From assembly GCA_902362275.1 (NCBI GenBank), contig CABIWB010000006.1, forward strand, positions 75,781 through 106,240: a DNA stretch of 30,460 nucleotides, in the 5' to 3' direction. This DNA comes from Coriobacteriaceae bacterium. Lineage in GTDB: Bacteria > Actinomycetota > Coriobacteriia > Coriobacteriales > Coriobacteriaceae. The translations under genes and the position numbers were made by a program. Under the pieces are notes generated by a model. That model was not told where the DNA came from. It saw only the letters and a program-made list of their open reading frames with translations, and searched no databases. Positions 23,685 through 30,460 of this stretch are shown here, in pieces. The stretch's first letter is position 1. Each line of letters opens with the position of its first letter.

Positions 23685-24515
23685 ATGGATCGCAGTAAGG
23701 TACCAGCCGTTCTATCCATCGCAGGATCCGATTCCAACGGTGGCGCCGGCATTCAGGCAGACATTAAGACCATCACGGCGCACCGTCTGTATGCCGAGAC
23801 AGCCATCACCGCTATCACCGCACAAAACACGCTCGGCGTCACCGCCGTGCAGAATATCTCCCCTGATATCGTCGCTGCGCAAATTGACGCCGTCTTTGAC
23901 GATATTCGCCCAAGCGCCGTCAAGATCGGCATGGTTTCTTCTGTCGAGATTATCGAGGTTATCGCCGACCGCTTGAGCGCTTGGAACGCAACGAACGTGG
24001 TCGTCGACCCCGTCATGGTCGCCACCTCGGGCGCGCGCTTGATTGCCGAGGATGCCTCCGAGGCACTCACCCGCCGCCTGTTCCCGTTGGCAACGGTCAT
24101 CACCCCCAACATTCCCGAGGCCATGGCACTGCTCGATTACGAAGTCGATTCCGAGCGCACGCAGCAAAATGCCGCCATGCTTCTCACCCGCCGCTTTGGA
24201 TGCGCGTCTCTGGTTAAAGGCGGACATTTTGTCAACGAGGCCAACGACGTGCTGTCAGAGCCCGCGCCGCTCGATGACGAGGGCAACCATCTGGGCGATC
24301 CGCTCACCACGTGGTTCCGTCACAAGCGTATCGAGACCAACAATACGCACGGCACCGGCTGCACGCTCTCGTCCGCCATCGCCTGCGCGCTGGCCCAGGG
24401 CATGGATCTTGCCGACGCCGTCAACGCCGGCAAGGCCTACCTAACCGGCGCTCTCGCCGCCGGCTTTGACATGGGCAAAGGCTCCGGCCCCGTCAACCAC
24501 ATGTGGCAATACTAA
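23685..24515 (+). CDS. thiD: Hydroxymethylpyrimidine/phosphomethylpyrimidine kinase
   Basis: A 276-residue ribokinase-fold kinase that phosphorylates HMP and HMP-P to HMP-PP for thiamine assembly. The N-terminal SIAGSDSNGGAGIQADIKT and the anion-hole motif GTGC (residues 223-226 in NNTHGTGCTLSSAIA) are diagnostic, as are VVDPVMVATSGARL and GPVNH at the end. Length is normal. AAGGGAG lies 6 nt before the ATG. It follows thiC by about 180 nt in the same direction. No thiE or thiM is in this window, so the rest of the pathway must lie elsewhere or the cell salvages the thiazole. Confidence 0.93.
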   Translation: MDRSKVPAVLSIAGSDSNGGAGIQADIKTITAHRLYAETAITAITAQNTLGVTAVQNISPDIVAAQIDAVFDDIRPSAVKIGMVSSVEIIEVIADRLSAWNATNVVVDPVMVATSGARLIAEDASEALTRRLFPLATVITPNIPEAMALLDYEVDSERTQQNAAMLLTRRFGCASLVKGGHFVNEANDVLSEPAPLDDEGNHLGDPLTTWFRHKRIETNNTHGTGCTLSSAIACALAQGMDLADAVNAGKAYLTGALAAGFDMGKGSGPVNHMWQY

Positions 24516-24559
24516 ACAGCCAGCAACCTGCCAAAAAGAGACAGGCTACCTTGCACCAA

Positions 24560-24624
24560 AAACCGTCGCAACATTCGATGAAAATCGTGCAAACGCGAAA
24601 AATCATCGGATGTTGCGACGGTTT
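24560..24624. terminator. Bidirectional terminator between thiD and the pentapeptide gene
   Basis: Arms 24560-24581 and 24603-24624 pair over 22 positions with one mismatch, with a 21-nt A-rich loop. A T-run follows on the minus strand (GGTTTTTGG) and a weaker one (GATTTT) on the plus strand. Confidence 0.82.
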
Positions 24625-24660
24625 GATTTTAGATAGCGGTCGAGCAAAGGGCCGGGGCGT

Positions 24661-25272
24661 CTAGTCGTCGGCGAGTTGAATTCCCAACAAACCCGAGAGT
24701 GCCAGCGCCTGCTCGGCATTGACCGTCAGGCCACGCAGCTCATGGTAATCGCCCGAAACAACGGGCGCCGCGAATGTACAACGCGATACATCCACGCCGG
24801 AAAGCGACGTCTTAAACACATCCATACGCGTCAGGTCACAGCCATCCAGGCGTATCTGACCCAGCTTGGCACCCTGAAACGCGGCCTCGGTCAACCGCGT
24901 GTCATGCGCAGCCATGGGGCCAATGCGTCCCTCCGAAAGGTTCGCATAGCTCAAATCGCACGATGTAAACGACACGCTCGACAGACGCGCCCTGAGCAAG
25001 TTGAGCCCCGGCGCCGAGCAGTCAACGAAGTCGCAGCGGTTGAGCCAGCAGCCTTCCATGTTGCAGCGGATAAAGCGGCAACCGCGAAACACCACGTCGC
25101 GAAACGTCGAGCCGCTCCAGTCAACGCTATCGAACTCGCAAGATCGGAACACAACGCCATCGAAGGTCGCGCCGTTCGCCACGTCGCAGGCAAGATCCAA
25201 ATCCTCAAAAGCAGTATTGGAGACGAGCTCATCGCCCTCGGCAAAGAGGTCGATGAGCTCGTCCATGCCCAT
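24661..25272 (-). CDS. Pentapeptide repeat protein
   Basis: About 203 residues with a run of pentapeptide repeats of the A(D/N)LXX/F type: NTAFEDLDLACDVANGATFDGVVF, SGSTFRDVVFRGCRF, LNRCDFVDCS, FTSCDLSYANLSEG, FQGAKLGQIRLDGCDLT and so on from about residue 18 to 175. Such proteins fold into a right-handed beta-helix; some mimic DNA and shield gyrase, but most have no known role. The start is uncertain: the ATG at 25272 is the first after the upstream terminator, yet no strong binding site precedes it. It has many cysteines at repeat corners. It follows the SGNH hydrolase gene but is separated by a strong terminator. Confidence 0.75.
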   Translation of the reverse strand: MGMDELIDLFAEGDELVSNTAFEDLDLACDVANGATFDGVVFRSCEFDSVDWSGSTFRDVVFRGCRFIRCNMEGCWLNRCDFVDCSAPGLNLLRARLSSVSFTSCDLSYANLSEGRIGPMAAHDTRLTEAAFQGAKLGQIRLDGCDLTRMDVFKTSLSGVDVSRCTFAAPVVSGDYHELRGLTVNAEQALALSGLLGIQLADD

Positions 25273-25299
25273 ATGGCAGCCAATCCGTTCGTTTACCCG

Positions 25300-25342
25300 G
25301 GCAAAACCACCGCAAAGGCGCCCGTCCCCTTTGCGGTGGTTT
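25300..25342 (-). terminator. Terminator of the SGNH hydrolase gene
   Basis: A perfect 15-bp stem (25304-25318 with 25328-25342, loop 9 nt) ending in TTTTG on the minus strand, 10 nt after the gene's stop. Confidence 0.82.
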
Positions 25343-25351
25343 GGGGTCGCG

Positions 25352-26011
25352 CTACTCACCGAGCATCTCTTGGAGCTTGGCTGCCACGGCATGTCCCAAG
25401 CTCTCGTGGCTTTCGGGCATCATATGCAGATAGTCGATATCGCCCGGCTCGGCAAAGTCGGCGGCATTCAAAAAGTCGCAGCCAAACTGCTCAGCCACAT
25501 GTGCGTAGTACTCACCAAAATGTTCCGAGACTTCTACGGAATGCTCGTCAAAATCGGTCATATATACATCGGCGATTTGCGGCTTGATCTTGATAGGCGC
25601 CATCAGCAGAATACGCGGGCAAGGTGCGGCATTGGTCCAGGGAAATGCACGCACCGCGCGAATCAGCGCCATGGTGCCATGGGCAATATCGGAGGCCGTC
25701 ACACCAAAGACCGTCTTGCAATCGTTAGTTCCCAGCATAATAACAATCGCATCCAGCGGCTTATGGGCCTCGAGCAGCATCGGCAGCGCGCGGATGCCGT
25801 TAAGATTGGTGTCCAAATGGCACATGTCGTCGCGTACCGTCGTGCGGCCGTTGAGGCCTTCTTCAATTACATGCCAGCCCTCGCCTAAGTCACGTTGGGC
25901 CACGCCACACCAGCGCACATCCCGCGCATAGCGCACCGCGGTGCCGTCGCGCATGCCCGCCGGATCGTAACCATAGGTGTTGCTGTCGCCAAAACATAGA
26001 ACGTTTTTCAT
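25352..26011 (-). CDS. SGNH/GDSL hydrolase family protein
   Basis: A 219-residue esterase-like protein. Block I is FGDSNTYG with nucleophile S10, block II glycine/asparagine is in EEGLNGRTT, block III is LGTND (N96), and block V is DYLH (D193, H196), completing the catalytic set. No signal peptide is present, so it is cytoplasmic. The layout (WCGVAQRDLGEGWHVIEEGLNGRTT, ALPMLLEAHKPLDAIVIMLGTND) is that of the arylesterase/acyl-hydrolase group often annotated as lysophospholipase L1-like; the substrate is unknown. GAAGGG lies 7 nt before the ATG. Confidence 0.88.
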   Translation of the reverse strand: MKNVLCFGDSNTYGYDPAGMRDGTAVRYARDVRWCGVAQRDLGEGWHVIEEGLNGRTTVRDDMCHLDTNLNGIRALPMLLEAHKPLDAIVIMLGTNDCKTVFGVTASDIAHGTMALIRAVRAFPWTNAAPCPRILLMAPIKIKPQIADVYMTDFDEHSVEVSEHFGEYYAHVAEQFGCDFLNAADFAEPGDIDYLHMMPESHESLGHAVAAKLQEMLGE

Positions 26012-26030
26012 CGTAAGCCCTTCCTTTAGT

Positions 26031-26063
26031 AAAAAGCCGACGGGAGCAGCCTCTCCCGCCGGC
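26031..26063 (-). terminator. Terminator of the PARG-like gene
   Basis: Arms 26036-26046 and 26053-26063 form an 11-bp stem (one G-T pair, loop 6 nt) followed by TTTTT on the minus strand, directly before the binding site of the SGNH gene. Confidence 0.82.
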
Positions 26064-26089
26064 TCGACCTATCTGTCAGCATCTACCGA

Positions 26090-27190
26090 TTACAGGTACT
26101 TGCGCCAGTCATCGTCATCCTCGTCGTCCTCGGCAGCAGCCTGAGCCTGCTCGGCGGCACGGGCGGCCGCGGCGCGGGCGGCAACCTGAGCATAGGACTC
26201 CTCGTTGCGCTCAGGGAAGTTTGCCAGCACGTGCTCGAACTTGGCAAAGTCCTGGTCCCAGCGCGTAGAGGGCACGGCAAAGAAGACCTGCTTGACCTTG
26301 AAGTCGCCCGACGCGAGCTCCTTGCGGAAGAGCTCGGCCTCGGCCTCGGCGTCAAAGCCGTTGTTCTCGCAGCCCCAAGCACCCAGTACGAGCTTCTCGC
26401 GACCCAGCTCATCGCAGATAGCAAGCACAAAGCGAATGCGGTCGCGCAGGGCGTCAAGCAAGGCATCGTCGCTCACGCGGTACTCCTGACGAGCACGCTT
26501 GGCGTTGGGTGCAGCGGCGACGATTACGTCGGCATAGGCGTGCACATGCTTGCGGTCGAAGCGCACCGCGGGCACCACCAGCGCACGGTTGCGGTACAGC
26601 TCACAGTTGATGTTGCGGCGACGGTTCTCGCCGTACCATTTACGCTGCTTATCGAGGACATTGTACAGGTACGAATCGGCGCACAGCGTGGCCTCCTGCC
26701 CCAGATAGCCCTGGATGTAGCCACCGCCCGGATTGGTGAACGAGGCAAAGGCAAGCACAGCCATGTCGCAGAACTGCGCGTAGCCTCGACCGTTATCCAG
26801 AATGGCCTGCGTGGCAGAGGCGTCGAGCACGGTGACCTCGGGCAGGACCGGGGCGGGCTCCTCGGCGGCAGGCACGGGCTCGGCTTCGGTGGCCTCCTCG
26901 ACGGGCTCTGGCGCCACCTCGGTATCGACAGCAGCCTCGACGTCCTCGGCAACCCGCTCCTCAGCAGCCGCTGCCTTCTGGACCTTGGCCTTCATCGCCG
27001 CGACAAAACCGGCAGGCATACCATCGAACTCGCGCACGCCGGCAAGCGAGCGCTCGATATCCTTGCCGCAGGCCTCGGACACAGCCGTCACATGGCGCTC
27101 GGCGGCCTTCGCACGCGCCTCACGCTTGAGATTGGGCTGACCCGCTCGGTTGGACCTGCGGTTACGGTTCCTGTTGTCGACGTCTGCCAT
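26090..27190 (-). CDS. TIGR02452 / PARG-like macrodomain protein
   Basis: A 366-residue protein. Residues about 120-325 resemble the TIGR02452 group of bacterial poly(ADP-ribose) glycohydrolase-like macrodomains: NPGGGYIQGYLGQEATLC (153-170), VIVAAAPNAKR and LVLGAWGCENNGFD. The catalytic signature of PARG is GGG-X6-8-QEE; here it reads GGG then QEA (Q165, E166, A167), so the glutamate that normally does catalysis is replaced by alanine. The first 120 residues are charged and then rich in A, E, V and P (EPVEEATEAEPVPAAEEP), probably unstructured; the C-terminus is A-rich and ends in an acidic EDDEDDDDW tail. AAAGGTGG precedes the ATG. Confidence 0.8.
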   Translation of the reverse strand: MADVDNRNRNRRSNRAGQPNLKREARAKAAERHVTAVSEACGKDIERSLAGVREFDGMPAGFVAAMKAKVQKAAAAEERVAEDVEAAVDTEVAPEPVEEATEAEPVPAAEEPAPVLPEVTVLDASATQAILDNGRGYAQFCDMAVLAFASFTNPGGGYIQGYLGQEATLCADSYLYNVLDKQRKWYGENRRRNINCELYRNRALVVPAVRFDRKHVHAYADVIVAAAPNAKRARQEYRVSDDALLDALRDRIRFVLAICDELGREKLVLGAWGCENNGFDAEAEAELFRKELASGDFKVKQVFFAVPSTRWDQDFAKFEHVLANFPERNEESYAQVAARAAAARAAEQAQAAAEDDEDDDDWRKYL

Positions 27191-27254
27191 ACATGGCCAC
27201 CTTTCCTGTCGCTGCCGCTATCGGCTTTTCCCATCCATGATACCCCGCCGTGCA

Positions 27255-27281
27255 CAAAAAAGACGGCCCCGAAGGACCGCC
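27255..27281 (-). terminator. Terminator of the BAX inhibitor-1 family gene
   Basis: On the minus strand an 8-bp stem closed by a TTCG tetraloop and followed by TTTTTT, 50 nt past the gene's stop. Confidence 0.88.
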
Positions 27282-27330
27282 TTTCGCATCGTTTTACCGT
27301 GTCCGGCAGGAAGCATCGCAATGCCGCGCT

Positions 27331-28026
27331 TTAATCGCGACGACCAAGGATGTTCAGGATACGCAGGAACACGTTGATGATGTCCACGAACAGGTTGGAT
27401 GCCATGAGCACGGCGTTGGGCAGCGTGGGCGGCACCGTCGTGGCGACATAGGTGTCGTAGCCAATAAACCCGGCAAACACCACGATCACGATCAGATCGG
27501 TGATGGTCTGCGAGACACCCATAAACATTAGCACGATCTCGACCAGAATCGTGGCAAGCAGGATGCCAAAACCAATGCCATACACACGCTGGAAGAACTT
27601 GGGGAAGGTCACGCCCAGCGCACCAAAGACAAAGGTGATGGCGGCCGTGGCGATAAAGGCGGTGTTAATGGTAGGCAGGTCGTAGTTGGCAAGACCAAAC
27701 GACGCCGTCAGGCCAAAGGTGCTCGCAAAGACCACGTAACCCACAAGCGACAGGCCCACGGACTGCTTGCCGGCAGCAGCCGACATCATGACGATGCCGA
27801 CAATAGTCAGGATAAACGAGCCAAAGACCAGTGGCAGGGCGGCGCCGCTCATCATCATGCGGGCAAACGCCATGGTGCTCGTAAAGTAGGCGCCGGCGCC
27901 CATGGCGCAAAAGCCCAAGAAGATCAGGGCAGACATGGCGAGATTGTACGCGCGCGGCGACATCTCCTTGGCGCGGCTTGCGCCGCTCTCGACGGGGCCG
28001 TTCCGATAGCCCTGGATATCGTTCAT
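27331..28026 (-). CDS. Bax inhibitor-1/YccA family membrane protein
   Basis: A 231-residue polytopic membrane protein with about seven hydrophobic segments between residues 28 and 215. It fits the BI-1 (TMBIM) family: FGLANYD after segment 4, GVTFPKFFQRVYGIG, and the acidic pore region FAGFIGYDTYVA near the end. Relatives are pH-sensitive calcium leak channels or interact with FtsH; the role in this organism is unknown. The ATG at 28026 is supported by AAAGGA 7 nt upstream. That binding site follows immediately after the terminator of the preceding gene, so any promoter must overlap the end of that gene (a TACAAT on the minus strand at 28086-28091) or transcription reads through. Confidence 0.87.
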   Translation of the reverse strand: MNDIQGYRNGPVESGASRAKEMSPRAYNLAMSALIFLGFCAMGAGAYFTSTMAFARMMMSGAALPLVFGSFILTIVGIVMMSAAAGKQSVGLSLVGYVVFASTFGLTASFGLANYDLPTINTAFIATAAITFVFGALGVTFPKFFQRVYGIGFGILLATILVEIVLMFMGVSQTITDLIVIVVFAGFIGYDTYVATTVPPTLPNAVLMASNLFVDIINVFLRILNILGRRD

Positions 28027-28039
28027 ACTTCGTCCTTTC

Positions 28040-28063
28040 AAAAAGTGCCGTGAAAGACGGCAC
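28040..28063 (-). terminator. Terminator of the 112-residue protein gene
   Basis: A perfect 7-bp stem GTGCCGT/ACGGCAC with a 5-nt loop (28045-28051, 28057-28063) followed by TTTTT on the minus strand. Confidence 0.75.
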
Positions 28064-28109
28064 AGCAGATGACATGATTCCTGTCATTGTACCCGAATGC
28101 CGCGCGCTC

Positions 28110-28448
28110 TTACCTGCGACGCTCACTCTCGAGCGTACGGTCGAATGCCCACACCCACCAACGCATCAGATGGGCCTGCGAGCCGTCCGCCCGCTCGCGC
28201 GTCTGGTCCTCCAGATACAACTCGGTCGCATGTCCGCCAAAACGTACCTTATAGGTTGCCGTACGAATGCCGTGAACCGTCAGGCCAAACCCGGTGGTCG
28301 AGATAATTTCGTCGATCGTAAAACAACGGCCATCGACCCAGCAGACGGTGACCGGCACGACTTGTCCGCCCGCAAGGATGCGGGCCACGACATCCACATA
28401 CTGCTTGTGCACGCGTCGGGTTTTGCCATCTGTCTGTCGATATTCCAT
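28110..28448 (-). CDS. Small protein of unknown function, possibly DUF6504-like
   Basis: A 112-residue soluble protein. It has a beta-rich core with conserved-looking aromatic and glycine positions: VVPVTVCWVDGRCFTIDEI, TYKVRFGGHATELYLED and a closing WWVWAFDRTL. This order of strands is loosely like the actinobacterial DUF6504 proteins, which I offer only as a possibility. The ATG at 28448 has AGAGGG only 1-2 nt upstream, too close to act as a binding site; instead TTTACA and GATAAT lie so that transcription would begin at or next to the A of the ATG, suggesting a leaderless mRNA. An in-frame ATG 7 codons upstream is the alternative. Confidence 0.68.
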   Translation of the reverse strand: MEYRQTDGKTRRVHKQYVDVVARILAGGQVVPVTVCWVDGRCFTIDEIISTTGFGLTVHGIRTATYKVRFGGHATELYLEDQTRERADGSQAHLMRWWVWAFDRTLESERRR

Positions 28449-28455
28449 GCCCTCT

Positions 28456-28485
28456 ATTATCGAACGCATGTTTGTATGTTGTAAA
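28456..28485 (-). promoter_or_regulatory. Likely promoter giving a leaderless transcript
   Basis: TTTACA (28480-28485), an 18-nt spacer and GATAAT (28456-28461) on the minus strand. The expected start point, 7-8 nt on, is the ATG at 28448. Confidence 0.5.
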
Positions 28486-28572
28486 GCGAACAGACTGTGG
28501 TTTTGGGGTGTTGGGGCGCGCGCACGTGTCCTCATGGCGTGTTAGCAAAAAGAACACCCGCGGTCAACAGGG

Positions 28573-28589
28573 CTAATATTCAATATTAG
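28573..28589. promoter_or_regulatory. Perfect palindrome upstream of the phosphate transporter
   Basis: CTAATATT-C-AATATTAG, a 17-bp perfect palindrome in an AT-rich patch about 55 nt upstream of the transporter's probable -10 box. It looks like a dimeric regulator's operator; no T-run follows, so it is not a terminator. Confidence 0.5.
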
Positions 28590-28642
28590 TGCCAAAAAAT
28601 TCACCTCTCCCATCAGAACTCGGTAAAGAAACCCGCAGGAGG

Positions 28643-28651
28643 TGATACGAT
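28643..28651 (+). promoter_or_regulatory. Likely extended -10 promoter of the phosphate transporter
   Basis: TGATACGAT, identical to the element before the aminopeptidase gene, 46 nt before the start codon. It overlaps an AGGAGGTGA that looks like a ribosome binding site but would lie upstream of the transcript start. Confidence 0.5.
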
Positions 28652-28697
28652 TTTCATGTTTTTGTAACGTGTCTGCAAACTTCGAGAAAGCCCATAC

Positions 28698-29747
28698 ATG
28701 GACGTAACGTTCTCATCCTTCCTCGGCCAAATTGTGTCGAACCCAGTCCTTGCCGTCACCGTGATCCTCGCGCTCGGCGCCATCTTTGTCAATGGATGGA
28801 CCGACGCGCCCAACGCTATCGCGACCTGCGTCACTACGCGTTGCATGCCCGCCCGCGCCGCCATTCTCATGAGCGCCGCATTCAACTTCCTCGGCGTGCT
28901 CATCATGACGCACTTTAATGCGAGCGTCGCCAATACCATCTCACATATCGTCGACTTTGGCGGAAATAGCACCATGGCGCTCGCCTGCCTCTGCGCAGCG
29001 CTGTTCTCCATCGTCGTCTACGGCGCCACAGCATCGCGTTTTGGCATCCCCACTTCGCAAAGCCACAGCCTTATCGCCGGCCTGACCGGTGCCGCTATCG
29101 CCCTCGGCGGCGCGAACAGCGTCAACGTCCACGAGTGGATGAAGGTCATCTACGGCCTGGCGCTCTCCATCGGCCTGGGCTTTGTCATGGGCTGGGTCCT
29201 GTGCAAACTCGTCTCGATTCTTTTCGCCGCCGCCAACAGGCGACGTGCCAATGCCTTCTTTAAATACGCTCAGATCGCGAGCGCTGCGGCCATGAGCTTT
29301 ATGCACGGCGCGCAGGATGGACAGAAGTTCATCGGCGTGCTCTTTTTAGGCGTGGCCTTCGCAAACGGCCAGACCAGCGTCGGCGATGCCGGCATCCCCA
29401 TCTGGATTATGCTGCTGTGCTCGGCCACTATGGGTATCGGCACCAGCGTGGGCGGCGAGCGCATCATCAAGTCCGTCGGCCAGAGCATGGTTAAGCTCGA
29501 GAAGTACCAGGGCTTCTCTGCCGACCTCGCGGGCGCCGCGAACCTGCTACTTGCCACCCTTACCGGCATCCCCGTGTCCTCCACGCACATCAAAACCTGC
29601 GCCATCATGGGCGTCGGCGCCGTCAAGCGCCTCTCGGCCATCAACTTCGGCGTGGTCAAGGACATGATGTTCACTTGGTTCTTCACCTTCCCCGCCTGCG
29701 GACTCATCAGCTTTGTCATGGCCAAGCTGTTCATGATGTTCCTCTAG
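28698..29747 (+). CDS. Inorganic phosphate transporter, PiT family
   Basis: A 349-residue membrane protein of the PHO4/PiT family, which takes up phosphate with a cation. The N-terminal signature reads GWTDAPNAIAT, where most relatives have GANDxANA, and the second copy reads HGAQDGQKFIG (usually HGxNDxxxxxG). The two halves GIPTSQSHSLIAGLTGA and GIPVSSTHIKTCAIMGVG are the internal repeats of the family. About ten membrane segments are visible. The ATG at 28698 is preceded only by a weak GAGAAAG. The DUF47 gene follows 67 nt later in the same direction with no terminator between them, so the two probably form an operon. Confidence 0.92.
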   Translation: MDVTFSSFLGQIVSNPVLAVTVILALGAIFVNGWTDAPNAIATCVTTRCMPARAAILMSAAFNFLGVLIMTHFNASVANTISHIVDFGGNSTMALACLCAALFSIVVYGATASRFGIPTSQSHSLIAGLTGAAIALGGANSVNVHEWMKVIYGLALSIGLGFVMGWVLCKLVSILFAAANRRRANAFFKYAQIASAAAMSFMHGAQDGQKFIGVLFLGVAFANGQTSVGDAGIPIWIMLLCSATMGIGTSVGGERIIKSVGQSMVKLEKYQGFSADLAGAANLLLATLTGIPVSSTHIKTCAIMGVGAVKRLSAINFGVVKDMMFTWFFTFPACGLISFVMAKLFMMFL

Positions 29748-29814
29748 CCACACCGAGCGTCCATCCGGACTGCAATGCTTCGCCCACCCGTCTTCGCCTC
29801 GAAAGGACCCACCC

Positions 29815-30438
29815 ATGGCAAAGAAACCCGATTCGTTCTACTTCGATAACTACGTCGCCTGCGCCGACCTTGCCGTCCAGGCAGCAGAGCTGCTCACCAA
29901 GATTTTTGAGAACTTCGACCCCGAGCAGATCCACGACATGCTCGAAGAAATGCATGCGATTGAGCACGCGGCGGACAAGAAGCATCATGAGCTCGAGGAT
30001 GCCCTGCTCACCGCTTTTATCACCCCGCTCGAGCGTGAGGACCTGGATCTGATGAGTTGCTCGCTCGACACCGTGCTCGACCGTATCGAGGGTGTTGTTC
30101 AGCGCGTCTACTTCACCAACATCCAGAACATCCGCCCCGATTCCATCGTGATCGCCCACAAGGTGACCGACGCCTGCCGCGCCATGAAGGACCTGATGGT
30201 CGAGCTGCCCAACTATCGCAAGTCCAAGACCCTGCGCGAGCTGGTCATCCAGATCAACACGATCGAGTCCGAGGCCGACGACCTCTACATCAACGCTATG
30301 CGCAACCTGCATGTCAACAGCAAGGATCCGCTCGAGGTCATCGCCTGGCGTGACGTCTACGCCTTCCTGGAGTACTGCGCCGACTGCTGCGAGAATGTGG
30401 CCGATGTCGTGGATTCGATTGTCATGAAGAACAGTTAA
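29815..30438 (+). CDS. DUF47 / PhoU-like Pit accessory protein
   Basis: A 207-residue all-helical protein of the DUF47 (TIGR00153, YkaA) family, related to PhoU. Acidic helix motifs typical of metal-binding PhoU domains are visible: EEMHAIEHAADKKHHELEDAL (residues about 43-63) and TIESEADDLYINAMRNL (about 148-164), with EYCADCCENVADVVDSI closing the protein. Such proteins pair with Pit transporters and are thought to control their activity. AAAGGA lies 8 nt before the ATG. Length is normal. It is complete; the window ends 22 nt after its stop. Confidence 0.9.
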   Translation: MAKKPDSFYFDNYVACADLAVQAAELLTKIFENFDPEQIHDMLEEMHAIEHAADKKHHELEDALLTAFITPLEREDLDLMSCSLDTVLDRIEGVVQRVYFTNIQNIRPDSIVIAHKVTDACRAMKDLMVELPNYRKSKTLRELVIQINTIESEADDLYINAMRNLHVNSKDPLEVIAWRDVYAFLEYCADCCENVADVVDSIVMKNS

Positions 30439-30460
30439 TTGGGGGTACATGTCCCACCGG

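Noticed and set aside
1..30460. CRISPR array, prophage, insertion sequence, tRNA or rRNA genes, defence system
   Set aside because: No repeat-spacer pattern, transposase, integrase, T-loop signature or defence gene was seen on either strand.

Overview
This window looks like part of the chromosome of a high-GC Gram-positive gut bacterium of the class Coriobacteriia, probably Collinsella or a close relative. The reasons are the high GC content, actinobacterial-looking proteins (S1, DNA polymerase I without proofreading residues), a bacterial type A RNase P RNA, and many short intergenic palindromes. The genus is an inference from protein style and was not searched. I see no phage, insertion sequence, CRISPR array, tRNA or rRNA gene. 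About 29 protein genes are packed on both strands, mostly housekeeping, and most transcription units end in clear hairpin terminators.

Layout. 1-4 kb (minus): a small GGQ release-factor-like protein, xanthine phosphoribosyltransferase, an MFS exporter and O-acetylhomoserine sulfhydrylase. 4-6 kb: a C_GCAxxG_C_C redox protein (+), a YigZ/IMPACT protein (-), rnpB (-) and a possible small RNA (+). 6-11 kb: ribosomal protein S1 (-), a HAD phosphatase (+), a frameshifted cysteine desulfidase-like gene (-), rpiB (+) and ndk (-). 11-15 kb: an arginine biosynthesis block on the minus strand, reading argG, a 56-residue unknown protein, then argH. 15-19 kb: a Cof-type HAD hydrolase (+), a large quasi-palindrome and polA (-). 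19-25 kb (mostly +): M18 aminopeptidase, yaaA, an anchored unknown protein (-), then a TPP riboswitch with thiC and thiD. 24.6-28.4 kb (minus): pentapeptide-repeat protein, SGNH hydrolase, a PARG-like macrodomain protein, a BAX-inhibitor-1 family membrane protein and a small unknown protein. 28.7-30.4 kb (+): a Pit phosphate transporter and its DUF47/PhoU-like partner.

The most interesting signal is upstream of argG. A promoter is followed by a 24-codon reading frame with a good ribosome binding site; six of its last ten codons are arginine, ending in three consecutive CGA codons and a stop. It is followed by a chain of mutually exclusive hairpins ending in a terminator, about 95 nt before the argG start. 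This is the architecture of a ribosome-mediated transcription attenuator sensing arginine charging. With the unknown 56-residue protein between argG and argH, it makes this locus the best candidate for something not yet described.

Other points of note: a 33-bp near-perfect inverted repeat nested in a larger decayed one that mirrors the 3' end of a HAD gene; a 40-bp palindromic element present twice; a PARG-like protein whose catalytic QEE reads QEA; a TPP aptamer whose conserved 3' edge is itself the thiC ribosome binding site; and a gene that appears to be transcribed without a leader.
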